DNA of 32,316 nucleotides from a virus. Location: positions 1 to 32,316 of the IMG/VR virus record IMGVR_UViG_3300042691_032333. One strand, written 5' to 3'. The notes beneath the pieces were generated by a model, which ran no database searches, had not been told where the DNA came from, and was given only the letters and a program-made list of their open reading frames with translations. Positions 1 through 5,423 of the stretch are shown piece by piece. Each line of letters begins with the position of its first letter. The stretch's first letter is position 1. Made by a program: the position numbers and the translations under genes.

Positions 1-68
1 ATAGCTCAATTGGATAGAGCATCTGACTTCGGATCAGAGGGTTGTGGGTTCGACTCCTGCTTGGGGCA
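1..68 (+). tRNA. tRNA-Arg(TCG), 5' truncated
   Basis: The anticodon arm TCTGA-CTTCGGA-TCAGA gives anticodon TCG. The T arm GTGGG-TTCGACT-CCTGC is followed by acceptor strand TTGGGGC and discriminator A. The first six acceptor bases lie outside the window. CCA is not encoded. Confidence 0.93.
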
Positions 69-89
69 TTACATTTTAATTAAACATTT

Positions 90-449
90 ATGAGATTCTT
101 AACAAGAAAGTTGGTACAGCCGGGTGATTTGAATGCCAATAACACCTTGTTTGGAGGTCGGTGTTTGGCATGGATTGACGAAGAAGCTGCAATATATGCT
201 GGTATTGAAATGCGTCACAAACGTGTAGTCACAAAAAGTATTTCGGCTATAAACTTTTTTGCTCCTGCTTTTCAAGGTGATATTGTAGAAATTGGTATTG
301 GTTTAAAACGGGTTGGAAGAACATCCCTCACATTAGAAGTACAAGTTAGGGACTTGACAACTCAAAAAACTATAGTTAATATTGATGAGATGGTATTTGT
401 TGCTGTTGACGAAATGGGTAAACCTGTTCAACATTCCTTGAGTAAATAA
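90..449 (+). CDS. hotdog-fold acyl-CoA thioesterase-like protein
   Basis: This 119-residue protein looks like a single hotdog domain of the YciA/BFIT acyl-CoA hydrolase type, which cleaves acyl-CoA thioesters in the cytosol. Residues 11-34 carry the family's N-terminal signature (N..NTLFGG..LAWIDEEAA), with the usual acidic residue on the hotdog helix. Residues 60-85 hold the Gly-Asp turn and the GIGLKRVGRTSLTLEV strand expected of the family. Length matches a single-domain thioesterase without extensions. It begins 21 bases after the partial tRNA-Arg and ends one base before the PQ-loop-like gene, so the two are probably cotranscribed. The acyl substrate cannot be read. The family call is fairly secure; its role in a phage, perhaps altering host lipid or acyl-CoA pools, is inference. 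Confidence 0.8.
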   Translation: MRFLTRKLVQPGDLNANNTLFGGRCLAWIDEEAAIYAGIEMRHKRVVTKSISAINFFAPAFQGDIVEIGIGLKRVGRTSLTLEVQVRDLTTQKTIVNIDEMVFVAVDEMGKPVQHSLSK

Positions 450-450
450 T

Positions 451-708
451 ATGGAATTGATAGGGTTTATTGGAAGTTTTCTGTTAACAATCAATGCGAT
501 TCCAGAAGTTATTCGTACTATTAAAGATGGTCGGTGTCACATTGGATGGCCCATGTTGGTTCTTTGGTTTTTGGGTGAAATATTTATGACGATATATGCT
601 ATATATCTACACAATATACCACTCCTTATGAATTACGCATTTAATTTTTTTGTAGTAATTATTATGTTGTGGTACAAGATACTCACTCTTAAAAACAAAT
701 ATGAATAA
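451..708 (+). CDS. small PQ-loop/SWEET-like membrane protein
   Basis: This 85-residue protein has three predicted membrane segments (about 1-20, 33-53 and 57-76), the size of one PQ-loop/SemiSWEET unit. Segment 1 ends in INAIPEVIRTIKDGRCHIGWP, like the PQ-loop signature (Pro-Gln, then a basic loop and a second helix), here with Pro18-Glu19 instead of Pro-Gln. Such proteins work as dimers that move small solutes across the inner membrane. It starts one base after the thioesterase stop and overlaps the next gene by 8 bases, so the three probably form one translational unit. Substrate unknown; a generic three-helix protein is the alternative. Confidence 0.65.
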   Translation: MELIGFIGSFLLTINAIPEVIRTIKDGRCHIGWPMLVLWFLGEIFMTIYAIYLHNIPLLMNYAFNFFVVIIMLWYKILTLKNKYE

Positions 709-1273
709 CCTTATAGTTATTGGTCACCCAGATAAAAAAAGTTTTTGTTATAATGGTATTATGAAAACCATTAAACAAGAAATTGAAGTCGGTCAAGAAA
801 ACTTAGAAATTATTGATTTGTATAAAGACGATCTTTCAATTAAAAAGAAGGAAGTCATTAAACATTATCAAGAGCTTGTAAAATGGGCAGATCGTATTTA
901 TATTATCTCTCCTGTGTGGTGGTTTCGATGTACACCGTTGATGGAAGAATTTTTTGATGTGGTATTCACGCCAGGATTTGCATATAAATTCATGCCACTA
1001 TTTCCAAAGTATGGATATCCGAAACCACTCTTATCAAATAAGAAAGTTCGAACATACTTAACACACGGGGCACCAGCATTACCAGTATACATGTTATACT
1101 TCAATGCAGTAAAATTACGATTGTCTCTAGGTGTATATTCATTTGTATTTGGATGGTTTAAAGCAAAAACACGACAGTTTTGGAGTGTACCCTTCTGTAC
1201 AAATGATGAACGACAGAAAATGTTAGAAAAAGTAAAACGTGATGTACAAAAAGATTTGACAACACTAAGATAA
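701..1273 (+). CDS. flavodoxin-fold NAD(P)H oxidoreductase
   Basis: This 190-residue protein fits the Flavodoxin_2 / NAD(P)H:quinone oxidoreductase family (KefF, MdaB), FMN- or FAD-dependent enzymes reducing quinones with NAD(P)H. The N terminus NLIVIGHPDKKSF is the flavin phosphate-binding loop after strand 1. The segment IYIISPVWWFRCTPLMEEFFDVVFTPGFAY, at about residues 67-97, matches the family's P-x-WW-x-x-P-x-x-x-K-x-W-x-D-x-V-x-x-x-G-F-A-Y region; the usual Lys and Trp are replaced by Glu and Phe. A second conserved block, LTHGAPA, lies at about residues 120-126. It overlaps the preceding gene by 8 bases. A long antisense reading frame across this gene is a shadow. Confidence 0.82.
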   Translation: MNNLIVIGHPDKKSFCYNGIMKTIKQEIEVGQENLEIIDLYKDDLSIKKKEVIKHYQELVKWADRIYIISPVWWFRCTPLMEEFFDVVFTPGFAYKFMPLFPKYGYPKPLLSNKKVRTYLTHGAPALPVYMLYFNAVKLRLSLGVYSFVFGWFKAKTRQFWSVPFCTNDERQKMLEKVKRDVQKDLTTLR

Positions 1274-1279
1274 GTCATT

Positions 1280-1489
1280 ATGAAAGTAAGCGAACTAATT
1301 AAACTATTGGAAACGTTGGACCAAGATAAACGAGTAGTTATTAGTGGGTACGAGGGTGGTGTTGATGATGTCGATAATTTAAACATTACACGTATTTTAC
1401 TCAACGCCAATTCCGAATGGTATTACGGAAAGCATGAAGAAGTGTTTTTGGAAGGTCCATACGACGAAGAAGCATATATCATCGTATAA
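1280..1489 (+). CDS. small acidic protein, unknown function
   Basis: This 69-residue acidic protein starts MKVSELIKLLETLDQDKRVVI, a pattern common in small phage proteins (a helix followed by a 'P/D-x-x-V' strand). It has no membrane segment or catalytic motif. It begins 6 bases after the oxidoreductase stop and ends just before tRNA-Asn, so it closes the four-gene group starting at 90. No function can be assigned. Confidence 0.7.
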   Translation: MKVSELIKLLETLDQDKRVVISGYEGGVDDVDNLNITRILLNANSEWYYGKHEEVFLEGPYDEEAYIIV

Positions 1490-1492
1490 CAT

Positions 1493-1565
1493 TCCCAGAT
1501 AGCTCAGTCGGTAGAGCAGGTGACTGTTAATCACCGGGTCGGGGGTTCAAGTCCCTCTCTGGGAG
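1493..1565 (+). tRNA. tRNA-Asn(GTT)
   Basis: Acceptor TCCCAGA/TCTGGGA is fully paired. The anticodon loop CTGTTAA gives GTT, the T arm is GGGGG-TTCAAGT-CCCTC and the discriminator is G. CCA is not encoded. Confidence 0.96.
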
Positions 1566-1583
1566 CTTTTTATAGGAGAGTCT

Positions 1584-1979
1584 ATGTTGGAAACTATTTC
1601 ATTGATTGTTGGGGTTGCAAGTTCGTTAGTAACATTGATTGGGTATATAACCGATACAGATAAACATAAGCGAAACAACGCAGCACAATTGTTATCATTC
1701 ATCGGTGAGACGTTGGAAGAAGTAGTAGAAAAACTTAAAGTCAATGAAGTTCCACATGGAGCATGTGAAATTATTCAACAATGTGCACGAGATATACCAA
1801 CTACGCTGTCGGGGTTATTACCCGAATCTGAATTGCAAGAACTATCGGCTAAATTGGAATATGCACATCAAGTGGAACAATTAGTAATAACCACACAGCA
1901 GTATCCAGAAAGTTTAATAGAATTGGAAAAAGCAGTTGGTCAATTTAAAGTAGCAACACAATTGATGCAAATAAAATAG
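1584..1979 (+). CDS. hypothetical protein with N-terminal membrane segment
   Basis: This 131-residue protein has one hydrophobic segment (about residues 3-22, ISLIVGVASSLVTLIGYI), then a soluble, mostly helical acidic domain with few recognisable features. A ribosome-binding site (TAGGAG) lies about 8 bases before the ATG. It sits alone between tRNA-Asn and tRNA-Trp. I do not recognise the family. The membrane anchor suggests a cytoplasmic domain held at the inner membrane. Confidence 0.72.
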   Translation: MLETISLIVGVASSLVTLIGYITDTDKHKRNNAAQLLSFIGETLEEVVEKLKVNEVPHGACEIIQQCARDIPTTLSGLLPESELQELSAKLEYAHQVEQLVITTQQYPESLIELEKAVGQFKVATQLMQIK

Positions 1980-1985
1980 TAGTAT

Positions 1986-2057
1986 GCGTTCTTGGTGTAA
2001 TGGTAGCACAGCAGCCTCCAAATCTGCTAGGTGTGGGTGCGAATCCTACAGAGCGTG
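1986..2057 (+). tRNA. tRNA-Trp(CCA)
   Basis: Acceptor GCGTTCT/AGAGCGT pairs with G-U wobbles. The anticodon loop CTCCAAA gives CCA and the discriminator is G. The T loop reads TGCGAAT, with G in place of the normally invariant T55 (pseudouridine). Confidence 0.92.
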
Positions 2058-2064
2058 TTAGTTT

Positions 2065-2138
2065 GGCATCGTGGCGCGAGTGGTTTAGGCACTCCCCTCA
2101 GAAGGGAGCTTACGTTGGTTCAAATCCAATCGGTGCTA
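2065..2138 (+). tRNA. tRNA-Leu(CAG)-like, short variable loop
   Basis: Acceptor GGCATCG/CGGTGCT pairs throughout with wobbles. Anticodon arm CTCCC-CTCAGAA-GGGAG gives anticodon CAG, the T arm is GTTGG-TTCAAAT-CCAAT and the discriminator is A. The variable region is only CTTAC (5 nt), unlike normal class II leucine tRNAs, and the D stem is weak. Confidence 0.82.
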
Positions 2139-2164
2139 TGTTTACAGAGTTTAAATGAGACAAT

Positions 2165-2458
2165 ATGGCAGAACAAACTAAAACCACACAAGTGTTTCGT
2201 AAAATATGGTTAGGTGTTTTCGTCTTTGCGTTAATCATAGAAGCTTTGTCATTACCTCACGGACATCGTGATACATTATCTGAAACAATATGGGATCATG
2301 TACGATGGTCGTATTGGCGAATTTTGTTTTTACCTGGATGGACATGGTTAACATGGCATTGGATTTTACGCCGTGAACAAGTTATTGATTATCGTGATGG
2401 TATTGCCATTGCCATCGGATTAATATGGGCAATTGTAGAATTGGTAGTACGTAAATAA
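2165..2458 (+). CDS. small multi-pass membrane protein, unknown function
   Basis: This 97-residue protein has three likely membrane segments (about 13-30, 50-68 and 79-94). The middle one is rich in Trp (LFLPGWTWLTWHWILRR). No family is recognised. The stop codon TAA ends at 2458 and tRNA-Tyr starts at the next base, so the mRNA must be cut at the tRNA 5' end directly after the stop codon. It is probably expressed from the same long transcript as the surrounding tRNAs. Confidence 0.72.
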   Translation: MAEQTKTTQVFRKIWLGVFVFALIIEALSLPHGHRDTLSETIWDHVRWSYWRILFLPGWTWLTWHWILRREQVIDYRDGIAIAIGLIWAIVELVVRK

Positions 2459-2542
2459 GGGAGTGCTGCAGAGTTGGAGGACTGCACCAGACTGTAAATC
2501 TGTCGCTGAGAGGCCTAGTAGGTTCGAATCCTTCCACTCCCA
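2459..2542 (+). tRNA. tRNA-Tyr(GTA)
   Basis: Acceptor GGGAGTG/CACTCCC is perfect. The anticodon loop CTGTAAA gives GTA. The long variable arm is as expected for bacterial tyrosine tRNA, the T arm is GTAGG-TTCGAAT-CCTTC and the discriminator is A. Confidence 0.95.
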
Positions 2543-2545
2543 TAT

Positions 2546-2619
2546 CCGCATCAGGTGTAAGTGGTGTGCACGCTGCTCTGATAAAGCAGAGGTACTTGGT
2601 TCAACTCCAAGGATGCGGA
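2546..2619 (+). tRNA. tRNA-Ile(GAT)
   Basis: Acceptor CCGCATC/GATGCGG is perfect. D stem GTGT/GCAC, anticodon arm CTGCT-CTGATAA-AGCAG giving GAT, T arm CTTGG-TTCAACT-CCAAG, discriminator A. Position 8 is A instead of the usual T. Confidence 0.92.
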
Positions 2620-2624
2620 CTTAT

Positions 2625-2698
<74 letters not shown>

Positions 2699-2704
2699 CT
2701 GTAA

Positions 2705-2812
2705 GTTTATGTGATAGCTATTTGGAGCATCGGGTGAAATACCCCGGTAATGTAGTTCAATTCTACACATGCGCTGGGCAAGCGAAGAGGTTCAACTCCT
2801 CGTCACATAAAC
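2705..2812 (+). ncRNA. tRNA-like RNA with expanded D region (Leu-like)
   Basis: A perfect 10-bp terminal helix (2705-2714 with 2803-2812) encloses a T arm (GAGG-TTCAACT-CCTC), a class II variable-arm-like hairpin (CGCT-GGGCA-AGCG) and a perfect arm TGTAG-TTCAATT-CTACA that could be an anticodon arm (CAA in this register). Between acceptor and that arm lie 36 nt instead of about 19. They contain an extra hairpin (GCT-ATTTGG-AGC) and a segment resembling the D arm of the tRNA-Leu(TAA) at 5236 (GGTGAAAT..CGGTAA). It could be a degenerate leucine tRNA, a tRNA carrying an insertion, or a tRNA mimic. Confidence 0.6.
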
Positions 2813-2820
2813 TTTAATTT

Positions 2821-2903
2821 GGTGCGATGACTGAGTGGCTGAAAGTAGGAGTCTGCAAAACTCTAGGAGAAATCCCACGCCAGTTCGAATCTGGCTCGCA
2901 CCT
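2821..2903 (+). tRNA. class II tRNA-Cys(GCA)
   Basis: Acceptor GGTGCGA/TCGCACC is perfect. Anticodon arm GGAGT-CTGCAAA-ACTCT gives GCA, the T arm is GCCAG-TTCGAAT-CTGGC and the discriminator is T, the usual Cys identity base. The body looks like a serine tRNA: D arm ACT..GAGTGGCTGAA..AGT and a 14-nt variable arm with GGA-GAAA-TCC stem-loop. Ordinary tRNA-Cys is class I. Confidence 0.88.
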
Positions 2904-2918
2904 TTTATTGGAGATTAT

Positions 2919-3197
2919 ATGAAGGACATTTTGTTTGCAAAGCCAAAATCATTATCAGAAACAGAAGAACACAAAATCGTTAAACGAAAATGGTGGGCAG
3001 TTATATTACTGATTATTGGTGGTATCATGCTGGCGGGAAGAATTCCTAATGCACCACCAGCAATACCCTACGCATTATTTTTCTTTGGGCATGGTGGTAT
3101 GTTACATAGTTTTTGGAATAAGCATGATTATCCAATGGTTATTGTAAATTCTGTGTGGTTGTTGATTGATGTACTTGGTATAATTCGATGGATGTAA
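2919..3197 (+). CDS. small multi-pass membrane protein, unknown function
   Basis: The start is the ATG at 2919, 5 bases after a GGAG ribosome-binding site; an in-frame extension upstream runs through tRNA-Cys and is not coding. The 92-residue product has a charged, cytoplasmic-looking N terminus (1-22), then three hydrophobic segments (about 25-40, 47-63 and 72-90). It is not recognised as a named family. It overlaps the DUF1289 gene by 10 bases, so the two are likely translated together. Confidence 0.72.
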   Translation: MKDILFAKPKSLSETEEHKIVKRKWWAVILLIIGGIMLAGRIPNAPPAIPYALFFFGHGGMLHSFWNKHDYPMVIVNSVWLLIDVLGIIRWM

Positions 3198-3367
3198 AAT
3201 CCCCATGTATAAAGATATGTAAGTTACACGACGATGTTTGTGTTGGATGTTTTCGTACTATTGATGAAATTAAGAATTGGAAACACTCTTCCAAAAAAGA
3301 AAAATTACAAATACTTGACAATATAAAACAACGAGGTTATAATGTTATCGAAGATGACACCAAATGA
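3188..3367 (+). CDS. DUF1289-family Cys-rich small protein
   Basis: This 59-residue ORF starts at the ATG at 3188 inside the end of the preceding gene. Its N terminus reads SPCIKICKLHDDVCVGCFRT followed by IDEIKNW, the signature of the DUF1289 family: four cysteines in a C-x3-C-x6-C-x2-C arrangement and a conserved 'GC.R...EI..W'. Family members are short bacterial proteins suspected to bind a metal or Fe-S cluster; the biochemical role is unknown. The gene overlaps its upstream neighbour by 10 bases and the DsbA-like gene by 26, an unusually tight nest. The C-terminal half also carries a promoter-like sequence (3315-3343). Confidence 0.78.
   Translation: MDVKSPCIKICKLHDDVCVGCFRTIDEIKNWKHSSKKEKLQILDNIKQRGYNVIEDDTK
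3315..3343 (+). promoter_or_regulatory. consensus sigma70-type promoter inside DUF1289 gene
   Basis: TTGACA (3315-3320), a 17-bp spacer and TATAAT (3338-3343) match the consensus exactly. Transcription would start near 3350, downstream of the first possible start codon of the DsbA-like gene (3342) and just before a second in-frame ATG at 3354. Confidence 0.5.
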
Positions 3368-3593
3368 TAAGTTAAAATTAACTGCTGCATTAAAAGATAT
3401 GAGTACATCGATGACTCGTGTTGACGCGGAACGAGATTTGCAAAAGAATATCAAGGGTGATATTTGTAAAGAGTTGGATTTGAGTAAAAAGGTTTTTTCA
3501 AAATTAGCAAAGGTATATCACAGGCAGAACTTTGCTGATGAAGTAGCAACACATCAAGAGTTTGAAACATTGTACGAAGAAGTTACGAAGTAA
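3342..3593 (+). CDS. dsbA: DsbA-like dsDNA-binding late transcription protein
   Basis: This 83-residue protein resembles T4 DsbA, a small double-stranded-DNA-binding protein that assists gp55-dependent late transcription. From memory of that family, the shared pattern is an N-terminal helix with K-L-K, a central 'I..D...I....K.EL.[VL]..K.F..L...YH..N' stretch (here about residues 31-64) and an acidic C terminus ending in a 'LY[DE].V' motif (here TLYEEVTK). A GAGG ribosome-binding site precedes the ATG at 3342. A second in-frame ATG at 3354 could serve a transcript from the overlapping promoter. A gp55-like gene at 15355 supports a late-transcription role. Confidence 0.75.
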   Translation: MLSKMTPNDKLKLTAALKDMSTSMTRVDAERDLQKNIKGDICKELDLSKKVFSKLAKVYHRQNFADEVATHQEFETLYEEVTK

Positions 3594-3601
3594 TGTAGGT
3601 T

Positions 3602-3673
3602 GGAGCATTGGTCTATCGGTTAGGACGACAGCCTGTCACGCTGTAAGGACGAGTTCGACTCTCGTATGTTCCG
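3602..3673 (+). tRNA. tRNA-Asp(GTC)
   Basis: Acceptor GGAGCAT/ATGTTCC pairs with one wobble. The anticodon loop CTGTCAC gives GTC, the T arm is ACGAG-TTCGACT-CTCGT and the discriminator is G. Confidence 0.95.
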
Positions 3674-3688
3674 TTTTTGGAGATTACT

Positions 3689-4738
3689 ATGAAGGTATTG
3701 ATATTATCTGTTTGTGGTAAATTAAACGAACCTGAAGAAACAAAATATCTTAATTTATATTTTGCTTCACTCAAAAAGTATGTAGTTCCATTTTTTGAAA
3801 CTAAGGTTGTTTTACTGACAACGTATAAAATTGAAAATTTGGAAGATAGTTTACTTCGTAAACGAATCAAAGAATTTGAATTGGATGATGTGGTATCTCT
3901 ACATACAATTGATGATTTACAATTACCAATAAAATCATTAGAAATTATAAAATCCTATGATTGGTTTTCACGAATAGGTATGCATATGAATATTTTATAT
4001 GATTATGCTAAACTTAATAATTTTTTCGATGCAGATTGGATATTTCACACAGACACCGATAGTGAATTTTTACAAGATTTTTCTTCATGTTTAAACTCAT
4101 TAAATGAATTAAAAAAGGTAGAACCGGGGATATTTATTTCTCTGGCTGGAGATGCTTGGCCACCAAGTATAATATACGAGGGAACAGAATATCTTATAAA
4201 GCAACCGGATCGTGTTGATTTTTATGATGAAGAAACTGTTAGACGACAAGAGTTTATTGTAAAAATTGAAGAACGTAGATTACCAGAAGACGATTATAGA
4301 AAAAAACAAAATCATATAACGTTTTCACCGGCACAGATGAAAATTAGAAATGATTTTGTTGGTATGTCACGGAGAGCAGCAGACGTTTGTCAATTTAATT
4401 GGTCAACTGCATATTTTCCAACACATAACTTTCATGAATCGGAACCATTTGATAAGTTTTGGCCACAAAAAGCAATTCGTATCGAAGAACAGGGTACAGA
4501 TGTACGTATTGTAGATGTTCCAAAAATACATATAAATTATCACATGGGTGGTATGTTATTGTATAAATTTCAAAATAATGAACTTCCTGTAACAAAGATA
4601 CAATTTCAAGGATATTCACGAATGATGTTACATCATAGTTCGGGGTGGTTCCAATCTCACTATACGGAACGTTCGTTGGAATCTTTGAATGCAAACTATA
4701 GTGATACAAAAGAAATTTGGAATAAAGATTTTGAATAA
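3689..4738 (+). CDS. glycosyltransferase-like protein (GT-A type, DxD)
   Basis: The ATG at 3689 follows a GGAG ribosome-binding site by 6 bases. The 349-residue protein begins MKVLILSVCGKL, like a first beta strand, and carries HTDTDSEF at residues 120-127. D122-T-D124 fits the DxD motif by which GT-A glycosyltransferases bind the metal and nucleotide-sugar. Later features, such as AGDAWPPS near 155 and HINYHMGG in the C-terminal part, resemble acceptor-site loops but are not diagnostic. Phages use such enzymes on host glycans, DNA or virion proteins; the substrate is not readable. It lies alone between tRNA-Asp and tRNA-Ser. A DxD-containing protein of another class is the alternative. Confidence 0.62.
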   Translation: MKVLILSVCGKLNEPEETKYLNLYFASLKKYVVPFFETKVVLLTTYKIENLEDSLLRKRIKEFELDDVVSLHTIDDLQLPIKSLEIIKSYDWFSRIGMHMNILYDYAKLNNFFDADWIFHTDTDSEFLQDFSSCLNSLNELKKVEPGIFISLAGDAWPPSIIYEGTEYLIKQPDRVDFYDEETVRRQEFIVKIEERRLPEDDYRKKQNHITFSPAQMKIRNDFVGMSRRAADVCQFNWSTAYFPTHNFHESEPFDKFWPQKAIRIEEQGTDVRIVDVPKIHINYHMGGMLLYKFQNNELPVTKIQFQGYSRMMLHHSSGWFQSHYTERSLESLNANYSDTKEIWNKDFE

Positions 4739-4744
4739 AAGTTT

Positions 4745-4828
4745 GGAAGGTTCGCATAATGGTATTGCACCGGTCTACTAAACCGACGACCTTAATCGGT
4801 CATGTGGGTTCGAATCCCTCACCTTCCG
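4745..4828 (+). tRNA. tRNA-Ser(ACT)
   Basis: Acceptor GGAAGGT/ACCTTCC is perfect. Anticodon arm CGGT-CTACTAA-ACCG gives ACT. The class II variable arm is GACC-TTAATC-GGTC and the discriminator is G, all consistent with serine identity. A34 is very unusual for an AGY-reading tRNA, where GCT is normal. Confidence 0.88.
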
Positions 4829-4874
4829 TTATAATGTATTAAAATATAATTAATATCTATTTATAACGACCCCC

Positions 4875-4903
4875 TTGACAACAGTAACTCTATGATGTAT
4901 ATT
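4875..4903 (+). promoter_or_regulatory. sigma70-type promoter for downstream tRNA block
   Basis: TTGACA (4875-4880), a 17-bp spacer and TATATT (4898-4903). The following ACTAGTGTTGAGTGAA is nearly identical downstream of the promoter at 8721-8749 (ACCAGTGTTGAGTGAA), which argues that the element is real. It lies in a gene-free gap and points at tRNA-Lys. Confidence 0.72.
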
Positions 4904-4950
4904 ACTAGTGTTGAGTGAAACGAAACGATGTTTGACAACAGAAACACAAC

Positions 4951-5023
4951 GCCTCCATAACTCAATTGGCAGAGTAGCTGGCTTTTAACCAGTAAGTTGT
5001 AGGTTCAAGTCCTACTGGGGGCA
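4951..5023 (+). tRNA. tRNA-Lys(TTT)
   Basis: Acceptor GCCTCCA/TGGGGGC pairs with one wobble. The anticodon loop CTTTTAA gives TTT, the T arm is GTAGG-TTCAAGT-CCTAC and the discriminator is A. Confidence 0.95.
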
Positions 5024-5031
5024 TTTGTTGT

Positions 5032-5198
5032 AGAATCTACCCGCGGTCGGAACACGGTTCCCGCGTCCACACGATTTATTTCTCTATCGGCCCTTACGTG
5101 AGACACCACTACAACGGTGCATGGGAAGATACCGTAAGCACGCCCTCGTGAATGGAAAACATGTGTGAGGATGGCACCATGAAGAATAGGTAGATTCT
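5032..5198 (+). ncRNA. structured RNA A (about 167 nt), novel
   Basis: A perfect 10-bp helix (5032-5041 with 5189-5198) closes the region. Inside are a double hairpin (5042-5045/5062-5065 and 5049-5053/5057-5061) and a stem 5093-5098/5133-5138 capped by CACC/GGTG (5104-5107/5116-5119). GAGGATGGCACC near the 3' side resembles a motif in RNA C. It is followed by a small GGATG/CATCC hairpin before tRNA-Leu. No start codon with a credible ribosome-binding site opens a long frame here. Not a known family as far as I can tell. Confidence 0.6.
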
Positions 5199-5235
5199 TC
5201 TCTATAAAATGAGAGGATGTAGTATCATCCAATTT

Positions 5236-5318
5236 GCTCCGATGGTGAAATCGGTAAACACAGGAGACTTAAAATCTCCCGCCCCAAAGGCTTGTCGGTT
5301 CGATTCCGACTCGGAGCA
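5236..5318 (+). tRNA. tRNA-Leu(TAA)
   Basis: Acceptor GCTCCGA/TCGGAGC is perfect. Anticodon arm GGAGA-CTTAAAA-TCTCC gives TAA. A normal class II variable arm (GCC/GGC), T arm GTCGG-TTCGATT-CCGAC and discriminator A. Confidence 0.96.
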
Positions 5319-5335
5319 CTATTTATTAAGATGTT

Positions 5336-5408
5336 GCGGGTGTAACTCAGTTGGTAGAGTACATGCTTGCCAAGCATGATGTCGCGGGTTCGAGCCCCGC
5401 CATCCGCT
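5336..5408 (+). tRNA. tRNA-Gly(GCC)
   Basis: Acceptor GCGGGTG/CATCCGC pairs with a wobble. Anticodon arm CATGC-TTGCCAA-GCATG gives GCC, the T arm is GCGGG-TTCGAGC-CCCGC and the discriminator is T, typical for glycine. Confidence 0.96.
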
Positions 5409-5423
5409 TATACGGAGAATTAT

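Noticed and set aside
1256-1284. TTGACA-N17-TATGAA before the gene at 1280
   Set aside because: The -10 box is weak and overlaps the start codon; the gene follows its neighbour by 6 bases and needs no separate promoter.
898-1410. A 170-codon antisense frame
   Set aside because: It lies opposite the well-supported flavodoxin-fold gene and has no recognisable protein features.
2031-2213. Reading frame across tRNA-Trp and tRNA-Leu
   Set aside because: It translates tRNA sequence; the same holds for frames at 2463-2663 and 6084-6335.
2731-2745. Phe anticodon (GAA) in the tRNA-like RNA at 2705
   Set aside because: GAA lies at loop positions 33-35 without the required T33, and the stem has a C-C mismatch; the CAA arm is better.
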